A DNA stretch of 64,000 nt. Origin: WHTI01 sp963756365 (GTDB lineage Bacteria; Actinomycetota; CADDZG01; WHSQ01). Under the pieces are notes generated by a model. It saw only the letters and a program-made list of their open reading frames with translations. It was not told where the DNA came from and did no database searches. Numbering within the stretch: position 1 is the stretch's first letter; each line of letters starts with the position of its first letter. Below, in pieces: positions 43,176 through 50,162 of this stretch. The stretch is taken from positions 310,001 through 374,000 of the forward strand of contig CAVWNF010000003.1 in the NCBI GenBank assembly GCA_963756365.1, given 5' to 3'. A program made the position numbers and the translations under genes.

Positions 43176-43952
43176 ATGGCACTGGTCACGCTCGATACGC
43201 AGGAACAGGTGGGCATCGTCACGATCGATCGCCCCGAGGCGCTCAATGCACTCTCGGGCGCGGTGTGCGACGAGCTCACCGAGGTGTTCCGTGAGGTGGG
43301 CTCGCGTCCCGACCTCTGGGTCATGATCCTCAGGGGAGCCGGCGACAAGGCGTTCTGCGTCGGAGCAGACCTGAAGGAACGGGCCACCTTCGACCTCGAC
43401 GACTTCTATTCGAACCGCCGTCAGCTACGAGGAGCGTTCCAACAGTTGCGCACGATCCCGCAGCCGACGATCTGCTCGGTGTTCGGGTTCGCGCTAGGGG
43501 GAGGCTTCGAGCTCGCCCTCAACTGCGACCTGATCACGGCCGCAGAAGGAACGATCCTGGGGCTCCCCGAAGTGCGCGTCGGCCTCCTCCCAGCCGCGGG
43601 AGGCACACAGTTGCTGACGCGCAAGGTGGGGGAGGCGCGGGCGAAGGAACTCATCTTCCGCGGCCGTCGCTTCGATGCAGAGGAGGGCCGCGCCATGGGT
43701 CTCGTCGCCGAAGTGACGGGCCGTGACGAACTCGATCGAGTCACCTTGGAGTTGGCCGCCGACCTGTGCAAGTCCTCGCCGGTGGCCGTGAGGGAGGCGA
43801 AGAGGGCGATCGAAGCAGCCTTCGGCTACGACATCGAAGAGGGGATCGAGGTCGAGCACCTGGCGTGGGAAAAGGTCATCGTCACGGAGGACCGCAAGGA
43901 AGGGATCGACGCCTTCAACGACAAGCGTGACCCCGAGTGGGGTAACCGCTGA
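43176..43952 (+). CDS. Enoyl-CoA hydratase/isomerase family protein
   Basis: 258 residues, the crotonase fold. VGIVTIDRPEALNALSG begins it; GAGDKAFCVGADLKERA is the CoA-binding oxyanion loop; SVFGFALGGGFELALNCDLI carries the second oxyanion glycine; LPEVRVGLLPAAGGTQLL places the catalytic Glu of hydratases (the P-E-V and L-P pattern). It probably hydrates enoyl-CoA in beta-oxidation or branched-chain breakdown. It follows pccB by 43 bases but has its own -10. Confidence 0.88.
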   Translation: MALVTLDTQEQVGIVTIDRPEALNALSGAVCDELTEVFREVGSRPDLWVMILRGAGDKAFCVGADLKERATFDLDDFYSNRRQLRGAFQQLRTIPQPTICSVFGFALGGGFELALNCDLITAAEGTILGLPEVRVGLLPAAGGTQLLTRKVGEARAKELIFRGRRFDAEEGRAMGLVAEVTGRDELDRVTLELAADLCKSSPVAVREAKRAIEAAFGYDIEEGIEVEHLAWEKVIVTEDRKEGIDAFNDKRDPEWGNR

Positions 43953-43953
43953 G

Positions 43954-43970
43954 TTTGTGCACTTGCACAG
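43954..43970. repeat. 17-base palindromic element, copy 1
   Basis: TTTGTGCACTTGCACAG, containing TGTGCA-CT-TGCACA. The identical 17 bases recur at 52200-52216. This copy lies 82 bases upstream of the secreted protein start at 44052. Confidence 0.6.
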
Positions 43971-44051
43971 GGGAATAACGGACATCCACGACTAATCCCC
44001 CAGTGAGGAGGCGGAACGATGCCTCGAACGAACGATGGGGAGGGATGCTTC

Positions 44052-44621
44052 GTGAAGAAGAGGCTCGCGGTTCTACTCGGTGTCGTGTCGCTGATGGCGG
44101 TCACAGTTGCTCCGGCGCAGGCTCATACGGCACCGGACCGTACGCAGACCGTCGCCGCTGGCACCACGTTCAACTGGGCGGGATCGACCGCGACCGGTCT
44201 GAACCAGAACTACTGGGGTGGCGTCGACGAGGCGGGTCTCGTGATCCCGGTGGGCCACTGCGACAAGTCGGTCCTGTTCTACTGCGACACCGTTCTGATC
44301 GGGTTCAACAACCCGCTCACCGCGGAAGAGATCGCAGCAGGTAAGACCACCAAGACCAAGAGCGCCACGATCTCGATCGATCAGTTCCCGGCGCCGGGCG
44401 ACCCGGTCCAGGACTTCGATCTCCTCGTCTACGAAAGCGATGTTCTCGGCATGCAGTACGACGAGATCGGGCACGACGGCACCCTCGACCCCCAGAAGGC
44501 CTCGGAGCAGGTCGGCTTCAGCATCACGACTACCCAGAGCCAGCCCACGAAGTGGGTGCTCGTCCACGTCGTCTATTACAGCGTCATCAATGGCAGCTAC
44601 TCCGGCCACGCGTTCTTCTAA
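44052..44621 (+). CDS. Secreted protein of unknown function
   Basis: 189 residues from GTG (an ATG 11 codons earlier is possible). KKRLAVLLGVVSLMAVTVA is a signal peptide, cleaved near AQA-H at about residue 24. The mature protein has no enzyme motif; two cysteine-containing stretches (GHCDKSVLFYCDTVLIGF) could form a disulfide, and FDLLVYESD with PTKWVLVHVVYYSVINGSYSG looks like the beta-sandwich of pre-peptidase C-terminal domains. GGGAGG lies eight bases before the GTG. I do not recognise a family. Confidence 0.65.
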   Translation: MKKRLAVLLGVVSLMAVTVAPAQAHTAPDRTQTVAAGTTFNWAGSTATGLNQNYWGGVDEAGLVIPVGHCDKSVLFYCDTVLIGFNNPLTAEEIAAGKTTKTKSATISIDQFPAPGDPVQDFDLLVYESDVLGMQYDEIGHDGTLDPQKASEQVGFSITTTQSQPTKWVLVHVVYYSVINGSYSGHAFF

Positions 44622-44631
44622 GGTTCTCTAG

Positions 44632-44657
44632 AGAAGGGGCCCGACAGGGCCCCTTCT
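44632..44657 (+). terminator. Hairpin terminator after the secreted protein
   Basis: AGAAGGGGCCC and GGGCCCCTTCT around a GACA loop, an 11-bp perfect stem ten bases past the stop. Not followed by a T-run. Confidence 0.65.
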
Positions 44658-44678
44658 GCGCGCCCGAGGCTTGGAATC

Positions 44679-44716
44679 GTTACCGGGCCGAAAACTGGAT
44701 GAAACACCCCGGAAAC
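44679..44716 (+). promoter_or_regulatory. GlnR-type operator upstream of amtB
   Basis: Four half-sites spaced exactly 11 bases apart: GTTAC (44679), GAAAA (44690), GAAAC (44701) and GAAAC (44712), each separated by six bases. This is the a-b site arrangement described for the actinobacterial nitrogen regulator GlnR. It ends 53 bases before the amtB start. Confidence 0.65.
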
Positions 44717-44769
44717 AGTCGTTTCCGAAGGTCTCTCCAAGCACCTACCGCGAGGAGAGGCCCCAAACG

Positions 44770-46002
44770 ATGGACACCGGAGATACCGCTTTCATCCTGA
44801 TCTGCTCGGCCCTCGTCATGTTCATGACGCCGGGACTGGCCCTCTTCTACGGGGGGATGGTCAGATCGAAGAACGTTCTCGCGACGATCATGCAGAGCGT
44901 CTTCGCCCTGGGGTTGGTCTCCGTCTTGTGGGTGGTCCTTGGCTACACGCTCGCATTCGGGGCCGACAAAGGTGGCCTGATCGGGGGGCTTGATTTCGCT
45001 GGATTCAAGGACGTGGGGTTGCTTCCCAACGAGGCACTCGCCGCCACGATCCCGCACGTTTCGTTCGCGACCTTCCAGATGATGTTCGCGATCATCACCC
45101 CAGCGTTGATCACGGGAGCCTTCGCCGAGCGCATGAAGTTCTCTGCGTACGCGTTGTTCTCGGGGCTGTGGCTGATCGTCGTCTACTCGCCGGTCGCTCA
45201 TTGGGTGTGGGCACCGGGGGGTTGGATCCGGGAACTCGGCGCCCTCGACTTCGCAGGCGGAACGGTGGTCCATATCAACGCGGGGGTCGCCGCACTCGTG
45301 GCCGCGATCGTTCTCGGGAAGCGCAAGGGATTCGGACAGCAGGCATTCATCCCGCACAACCTCACGATGACCGCCCTCGGTACTGGCATCCTGTGGTTCG
45401 GATGGTTCGGATTCAATGCAGGAAGTGCCCTAGCGGCGAACGGCCTTGCTGCGTCGGCCTTCCTGGCGACCACACTGGGCGCGGCAGCAGGTGTGCTGGG
45501 GTGGGCGTTGGTCGATGCGCGGAAGGAAGGACGGCCCACCACGCTCGGGGTGTTCTCTGGTGCGGTCGCAGGTCTCGTCGCCATCACTCCCGCGGCTGGT
45601 TTCGTAACGCCGTTGCCAGCGATAGCGATCGGACTTATCGCCGGGATCGTTTGTGCGTGGGCCGTGGGGCTGAAGTTCCGCCTTGGCTACGACGATTCCC
45701 TCGATGTTGTCGGAGTCCATCTGGTCGGAGGAGTGATCGGGGCGCTCCTGACTGGCGTCTTCGCAGATCTAGCGGTCAACGAGGCGGGGGCGAACGGACT
45801 GCTCAATGGGGGAGGTCTGTCGCTTCTCGGGAAACAGTTCGTGGCGGTCGGGGCTACGGCAGCTTTCTCTCTCGTGCTGAGCTTCATCCTTCTGAAGCTC
45901 GTCGACGTTGCGGTCGGCCTACGGGTTAGTGATGCCGATGAAGTGGCGGGCCTCGACCTTGCTCAGCACTCGGAGACTGGATATTCGCTGGCCGACGCCT
46001 GA
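44770..46002 (+). CDS. amtB: Ammonium transporter
   Basis: 410 residues with eleven transmembrane helices expected. DTAFILICSALVMFMTPGLA then FYGGMVRSKNVLATIM is the family start; FAERMKFSAYALFSGLW and SPVAHWVWAPGGWIRELGAL contain the Amt signature; DFAGGTVVHINAGVAALVAA and DSLDVVGVHLVGGVIGALL supply the twin histidines of the pore. It imports ammonia/ammonium and should be induced when nitrogen is scarce, as the GlnR-type sites upstream suggest. GAGGAGAGG lies nine bases before the ATG. No glnK follows it. Confidence 0.95.
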   Translation: MDTGDTAFILICSALVMFMTPGLALFYGGMVRSKNVLATIMQSVFALGLVSVLWVVLGYTLAFGADKGGLIGGLDFAGFKDVGLLPNEALAATIPHVSFATFQMMFAIITPALITGAFAERMKFSAYALFSGLWLIVVYSPVAHWVWAPGGWIRELGALDFAGGTVVHINAGVAALVAAIVLGKRKGFGQQAFIPHNLTMTALGTGILWFGWFGFNAGSALAANGLAASAFLATTLGAAAGVLGWALVDARKEGRPTTLGVFSGAVAGLVAITPAAGFVTPLPAIAIGLIAGIVCAWAVGLKFRLGYDDSLDVVGVHLVGGVIGALLTGVFADLAVNEAGANGLLNGGGLSLLGKQFVAVGATAAFSLVLSFILLKLVDVAVGLRVSDADEVAGLDLAQHSETGYSLADA

Positions 46003-46008
46003 GGCCGA

Positions 46009-46014
46009 TAGCCT
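46009..46014 (+). promoter_or_regulatory. -10 element of the HMG-CoA-lyase-like gene
   Basis: TAGCCT with the ATG six bases downstream. Confidence 0.4.
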
Positions 46015-46020
46015 TGCAGC

Positions 46021-46932
46021 ATGACCATCCCGGACTACCCATCGAGTGTCTCGATCCGAGAGGTCGGGCCGCGCGACGGGATCCAGAGCGAGAAGGCCGA
46101 GGTGCCCACGGCTGACAAGGTCAGATTGATAGATGCCTTGTCCCGGTCTGGGTTGCGTCGCATCGAGGCGGTCAGCTTCGTGTCACCGAAGGCGATCCCC
46201 CAGATGGCTGACGCGCGGGAGGTATGGGAGAAGGTCGACAAGAACCCGGACGTCTTCTATTCGGCGTTGGTTCCGAACCGCAGAGGGGCGGAGATCGCCG
46301 CCGAGGCAGGCCTTGACGGCATGCAGGTGTTCACGGCGGCGACCGACTCCTACAACCAGAAGAACACGGGCGTGAGCGTGAAGGAGTCGCTGGAGCGGGT
46401 GCGGGATGTCGTTGCGGTGGGTCGTGATGCGGGGATCCCGGTCGAGGGCACTATCTCGACGGCGTTCGGGTGCCCCTACGAAGGCAACGTCGCGCCGTCT
46501 CGGGTGGTCGAGGTAACCCGGTGGCTTCTGGACGAGGGGATCACAACGATCTCGTTCGGCGACACCACCGGGATGGGCACCCCCAGGCGGGTGAAGGAGG
46601 TCATCGAGGCACTCCAAGCCGAGACCCCCGAGGTGACCATCAACATGCACTTCCACGACACGAGGGGAACCGGGCTGGCGAACGTGCTCGTGGCTCTCGA
46701 GATGGGCGTCAGCTACTTCGATGCCTCTATCGGCGGGATGGGTGGGAGTCCGTATGCCGAGGGAGCGACGGGGAACATCGCCACCGAGGACCTCGTACAC
46801 ATGCTCACCGACATGGAGATCGATACCGGGATCGATCTACCGGGCCTGATCGAGGCCGGTCGGATCGCCCAATCGTTCATCGCCGGCGACCTTCCCGGCA
46901 AGGTGCTCAAGGCGGGGCCCCGTCTGAGCTGA
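46021..46932 (+). CDS. HMG-CoA lyase-like protein with Ser in place of the catalytic Cys
   Basis: 303 residues of the HMGL TIM-barrel family. REVGPRDGIQSEK supplies the catalytic Arg-Asp, VSFVSPKAIPQMAD follows, FHDTRGTGLANVL supplies the metal-binding His pair with the H just before, and GATGNIATEDLVHML follows the loop. In human and bacterial HMG-CoA lyases that loop is GGCPYA; here it reads GGMGGSPYAEGA, so the key cysteine is serine. It probably belongs to leucine or related breakdown, but the substitution may mean another acyl-CoA substrate. Confidence 0.82.
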   Translation: MTIPDYPSSVSIREVGPRDGIQSEKAEVPTADKVRLIDALSRSGLRRIEAVSFVSPKAIPQMADAREVWEKVDKNPDVFYSALVPNRRGAEIAAEAGLDGMQVFTAATDSYNQKNTGVSVKESLERVRDVVAVGRDAGIPVEGTISTAFGCPYEGNVAPSRVVEVTRWLLDEGITTISFGDTTGMGTPRRVKEVIEALQAETPEVTINMHFHDTRGTGLANVLVALEMGVSYFDASIGGMGGSPYAEGATGNIATEDLVHMLTDMEIDTGIDLPGLIEAGRIAQSFIAGDLPGKVLKAGPRLS

Positions 46933-47040
46933 GTGCCGCTTCCCGGCGGCGATGAGTTTTCTGTCCTAGGTGCGTCCTATACAAGAAGCGTTCCTGTCGC
47001 GTTGCAGACAGCGTGCCGGAATCACAGCTTGGTAAGTTGC

Positions 47041-47052
47041 GTTTGTCCAAAC
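47041..47052. promoter_or_regulatory. Possible operator upstream of the ABC exporter
   Basis: GTTTG-TC-CAAAC, a 12-base palindrome 22 bases before the DrrA-like start codon, in a 142-base gap. Drug-exporter operons are often controlled by TetR- or PadR-type repressors at such sites. No regulator gene is adjacent. Confidence 0.3.
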
Positions 47053-47074
47053 TGAAACCTAGTTGGGGGTGTGC

Positions 47075-48085
47075 ATGACAGACATGATCAGAACCCAGGG
47101 CCTAGTCAAGCGCTACGGAGATGTGACGGCTCTCGACGGTTTGGACCTGGCGGTACCCAAGGGCACGATCTTGGGCTTACTCGGTCCGAACGGGGCGGGG
47201 AAAACGACAGCGGTTCGGATCCTCACGACGCTCCTCGAGCCGAACGCCGGGACCGCTGAGGTTGCAGGGATCGATGTCGTGAAAGAGCCGGACAAGGTGC
47301 GCGAGCGCATCGGATTGTCGGGCCAGTACGCAGCGGTAGACGAGCACCTGACCGGTTACGAGAACCTAGACATGGTTGGGCGTCTCTACAACCTTGGAAA
47401 GGCCCGCTCTCGGGAGCGAGCTCGAGAGTTGCTCAACACGTTCGAGCTCGATGAGGCGGGGGATCGTCCCGCCAAGACCTACTCCGGTGGGATGAGGCGT
47501 CGACTCGACCTCGCGGCAGCCTTGGTCGCCGCTCCCGAGGTGCTATTCCTCGACGAGCCGACCACCGGGCTCGACCCACGCAGCCGCGTGGTGATGTGGG
47601 ACGCGATCCGAGCGCTCGTCAAGGACGGGGCGACGCTGCTCCTGACCACGCAGTACATGGAAGAGGCCGATCATCTCGCCGACGACATCGTCGTCATCGA
47701 TCACGGCCGCAAGATCGCGCACGGAACTTCGGACGAGCTCAAGAAGCAGCTCGGTGGCGAACGGATCGAGATCGTCGTCGAGCAGAGTTCTGACATCGAG
47801 AGGGCTCGTCCGATCCTCGCCGAGTACGGCATCGGCGAGGTCCAGGTGGACGAGCAGACCCGCAAGCTCACGGCCGCCGTCACAGGCGGCGCATCCGTTC
47901 TGCAGGACGTCCTCCGCCGAGTGGACGCGACCGACATCAGGTTGCTGGATGTCGGACTGAGGCGCCCGACGCTCGATGACGTGTTCCTGACGCTCACCGG
48001 CCACGCGGCAGAAGAGAAGAACGACGAGGGCGCGGGAGAAGATATCGACCCGGCTCTCGCCAAGGAAGAGGAGGTCGTTCGATGA
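47075..48085 (+). CDS. ABC transporter ATP-binding protein, DrrA-like
   Basis: 336 residues. LLGPNGAGKTTAVRILTT is Walker A, KTYSGGMRRRLDLAAALV the signature, EVLFLDEPTTGLDPRS Walker B, and LLTTQYMEEADHLADDIVVI the H-loop area (glutamine-rich form). The C-terminal 100 residues are the extension of the DrrA/daunorubicin-resistance group, and the tail is acidic. It should power the DrrB-like permease, whose start overlaps its stop. GTTGGGGG precedes the ATG at 47075. Confidence 0.93.
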   Translation: MTDMIRTQGLVKRYGDVTALDGLDLAVPKGTILGLLGPNGAGKTTAVRILTTLLEPNAGTAEVAGIDVVKEPDKVRERIGLSGQYAAVDEHLTGYENLDMVGRLYNLGKARSRERARELLNTFELDEAGDRPAKTYSGGMRRRLDLAAALVAAPEVLFLDEPTTGLDPRSRVVMWDAIRALVKDGATLLLTTQYMEEADHLADDIVVIDHGRKIAHGTSDELKKQLGGERIEIVVEQSSDIERARPILAEYGIGEVQVDEQTRKLTAAVTGGASVLQDVLRRVDATDIRLLDVGLRRPTLDDVFLTLTGHAAEEKNDEGAGEDIDPALAKEEEVVR

Positions 48086-48885
48086 CCACTCTCGTACAGG
48101 GACTCGGCCATGGAGCCATCGTCGCCAAGCGCAATCTGATCAAGATCAAGCGGGTTCCCGAGCTGCTGATCTGGACGACCATGTCACCGATCATGTTCGT
48201 GCTGCTGTTCGGCTACATCTTCGGTAGCGCGATCGACATCCCGGGCGGGAGTTACCGAGAGTTCCTGATCGCCGGGATCTTCGCTCAGACGGTGGTCTTC
48301 GGTGCAACCTTTACCGGGGCTGGCATGGCGGAGGACATGAAGAAGGGGATCATCGATAGGTTCAGATCCCTCCCGATGGCGCGGTCGGCCGTCCTCGTTG
48401 GCCGGACGGCGAGTGACATCGCATACAACTCGATCTCGCTAGTGGTGATGTCGCTGACTGGTTTCATAATCGGGTGGCGCATCAGGACCAGCTTCGTCGA
48501 AGCTCTGTGGGGATTCCTACTTCTCCTCATCTTCGCCTATGCGATCTCCTGGATCATGGCCTACGTCGGGATGCTCGTCTCGAGCCCCGAGGCGATCAAC
48601 AACGCGTCGTTCATGGTCATCTTTCCGATGACTTTCATCGCCAATACGTTCGTGCGAACGGAGACGCTCCCGGGCATCCTCAAGCCGATCGCCGAGTGGA
48701 ACCCGGTCTCTTCGGTTGCACAGGCGGCTCGGGAGTCCTTCGGCAATACGGCGGGGATCGCTGAGAGCGACGCATGGTCGCTCAACCATCCCGGGCTCTA
48801 TACGTTGCTCTGGGTGGCGATCATCCTTGCTGTGTTCGTCCCGCTGAGCGTTCGTCAGTACAAGCGGGCGGCGAGCAGAACCTAG
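48082..48885 (+). CDS. ABC-2 type permease, DrrB-like
   Basis: 267 residues, six helices. RNLIKIKRVPELLIWTTMSP begins ABC-2 permeases; VLLFGYIFGSAIDIPGG, TFTGAGMAEDMKKGIIDRFR and LPMARSAVLVGRTASDI are the family core, and SSPEAINNASFMVIFPMTFI the fifth helix region. It forms an exporter with the ATPase upstream (four-base overlap). Substrate could be a lipid or an antibiotic; nothing decides. Confidence 0.92.
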   Translation: MTTLVQGLGHGAIVAKRNLIKIKRVPELLIWTTMSPIMFVLLFGYIFGSAIDIPGGSYREFLIAGIFAQTVVFGATFTGAGMAEDMKKGIIDRFRSLPMARSAVLVGRTASDIAYNSISLVVMSLTGFIIGWRIRTSFVEALWGFLLLLIFAYAISWIMAYVGMLVSSPEAINNASFMVIFPMTFIANTFVRTETLPGILKPIAEWNPVSSVAQAARESFGNTAGIAESDAWSLNHPGLYTLLWVAIILAVFVPLSVRQYKRAASRT

Positions 48886-48905
48886 GAACGCTCGACGTTA
48901 TCGAG

Positions 48906-48937
48906 AGAGAGGGCCCGGCGCGAGTCGGGCCCTCTCT
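48906..48937. terminator. Hairpin terminator between convergent genes
   Basis: AGAGAGGGCCCG and CGGGCCCTCTCT with an eight-base loop, lying between the permease stop and the small acidic gene on the other strand. It can serve both. Confidence 0.65.
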
Positions 48938-48949
48938 GTACCTGGTCGT

Positions 48950-49126
48950 TCAGCGTTCCCGTTCGTCCTCGTCGGTCAATCCGGTGGCCTTCTCCTGATC
49001 GAGCACATCGGCCTCGGGTTCATCAACCCCGATCTCCTTGTGGTCGTCATCCTTAGCCTCGAGCGACCATTCCTGTGTCTGTTCCTGGACGTCGGCTTCG
49101 TTCGCATCGGGGGGGATCTCGGGCAC
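48950..49126 (-). CDS. Small acidic protein, unknown
   Basis: 58 residues from GTG with GAAAGGG eight bases upstream. PEIPPDANEADVQEQTQEW at the N-terminus and LDQEKATGLTDEDERER at the C-terminus; over a quarter of residues are Asp or Glu. Similar short acidic proteins with a DANEADV-like stretch occur in actinobacteria, with no known role. The start region favours this GTG over the longer open frame. Confidence 0.5.
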   Translation of the reverse strand: MPEIPPDANEADVQEQTQEWSLEAKDDDHKEIGVDEPEADVLDQEKATGLTDEDERER

Positions 49127-49216
49127 GGTCGCATCCCTTTCGTTGAGCGGCTGGATCGAGTTCTTACCCCGCCCTCCGGGCAAGTACCCCTGATCCCGAG
49201 CGAGTACCGGGTGTCG

Positions 49217-49222
49217 TAGGGT
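49217..49222 (+). promoter_or_regulatory. -10 element of the DoxX-like gene
   Basis: TAGGGT with the ATG six bases downstream. Confidence 0.4.
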
Positions 49223-49228
49223 CCGCCG

Positions 49229-49618
49229 ATGAAGAGGGTGGCGCGGTTCTTCGCCGGTCCGGTGATGGCGGTTCTCGGGATCAACCACTTCATCATGCCG
49301 AAGAGCTACGCCGCGATCATCCCCGACTATCTCCCGGCGCACCTGCCACTCGTATATGCGTCCGGCGTCGCCGAATTAGTGGGCGCGATCGGCACGCTCC
49401 ATCCCAGGACTCGACGCCGCGCCGGATGGTTCCTGATGGCGACGCTCGTTGCAGTGTTCCCGGCCAACGTCCACATGGCGCTCCATGCAGAGCGCTTCCC
49501 AGACATCCCCGGGGGCCGGGCCACGCTAGTGGCACGCCTTCCACTTCAGATCCTGTTCGTCTATTGGGTGTGGCTGGCGACGCAGGACGAGGATCGGGTT
49601 CCGGCCCCATCGCAGTGA
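49229..49618 (+). CDS. DoxX-like small membrane protein
   Basis: 129 residues and four helices. RVARFFAGPVMAVLGINHFI, LPLVYASGVAELVGAIGTL, GWFLMATLVAVFPANVHMAL with an Asn-His, and ARLPLQILFVYWVWLAT. The pattern with INHF and ANVHMAL fits the DoxX/MauE-like group. Function unknown; members have been linked to thiosulfate or redox chemistry in other organisms. Confidence 0.72.
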   Translation: MKRVARFFAGPVMAVLGINHFIMPKSYAAIIPDYLPAHLPLVYASGVAELVGAIGTLHPRTRRRAGWFLMATLVAVFPANVHMALHAERFPDIPGGRATLVARLPLQILFVYWVWLATQDEDRVPAPSQ

Positions 49619-49670
49619 ACGCGCCTAACCTAAGCAGAGTGACCCAAACACCCGATCCGAAGGAGGACAG

Positions 49671-50099
49671 ATGACCTTTGACCTACTGGGCGATCTGAAC
49701 TGGCTCGCGGTGCTCGTCGCGGCACTCGCCTACTTCATGCTGGGTGCGATCTGGTACGCACCACCTGTGATGGGCAAGGCGTGGATGAAGGCGTCCGGGA
49801 TCGAGATGTCGGACACCGAAGGGGGGCCAGGACCTGCCGAGATGCTCTTGCCCCTCCTCGGCTATCTGGTGTCAGCGGTGGCCATAGCGATGATCGCTCT
49901 AGCGACCGGATCCGACACTTTCTCCGAGGGTCTCGTGTTGGGGATCGTCGTCGGTGTGGGGTTCTCCCTCACGCTCGCCTACGTCACCGCGATATTCGAG
50001 ACCACCAAACCCTCACCCATGGGGTGGGCGATGATCACGGGCGCTTACAACGTCCTCGGCTTGATCATCGCCGCGGTGATCGTCTCTGTCTGGACCTAG
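49671..50099 (+). CDS. DUF1761 membrane protein
   Basis: 142 residues, four helices. LNWLAVLVAALAYFMLGAIW followed by YAPPVMGKAWMKASG is the DUF1761 signature; the second half has LPLLGYLVSAVAIAMIALAT and GVGFSLTLAYVTAIFETTKP. A GAAGGAGG site six bases before the ATG marks the start. Function unknown. Confidence 0.85.
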   Translation: MTFDLLGDLNWLAVLVAALAYFMLGAIWYAPPVMGKAWMKASGIEMSDTEGGPGPAEMLLPLLGYLVSAVAIAMIALATGSDTFSEGLVLGIVVGVGFSLTLAYVTAIFETTKPSPMGWAMITGAYNVLGLIIAAVIVSVWT

Positions 50100-50104
50100 A
50101 CATG

Positions 50105-50134
50105 ATGGAGGCGGCGGTGGCCCGCCGCCTCCAT
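50105..50134. terminator. 13-bp hairpin terminator between convergent genes
   Basis: ATGGAGGCGGCGG and CCGCCGCCTCCAT around a TGGC loop, in the 63-base gap between the DUF1761 gene and the peptidase. Confidence 0.65.
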
Positions 50135-50162
50135 GAAACACGGTTGATCACGGAACGGTTGT

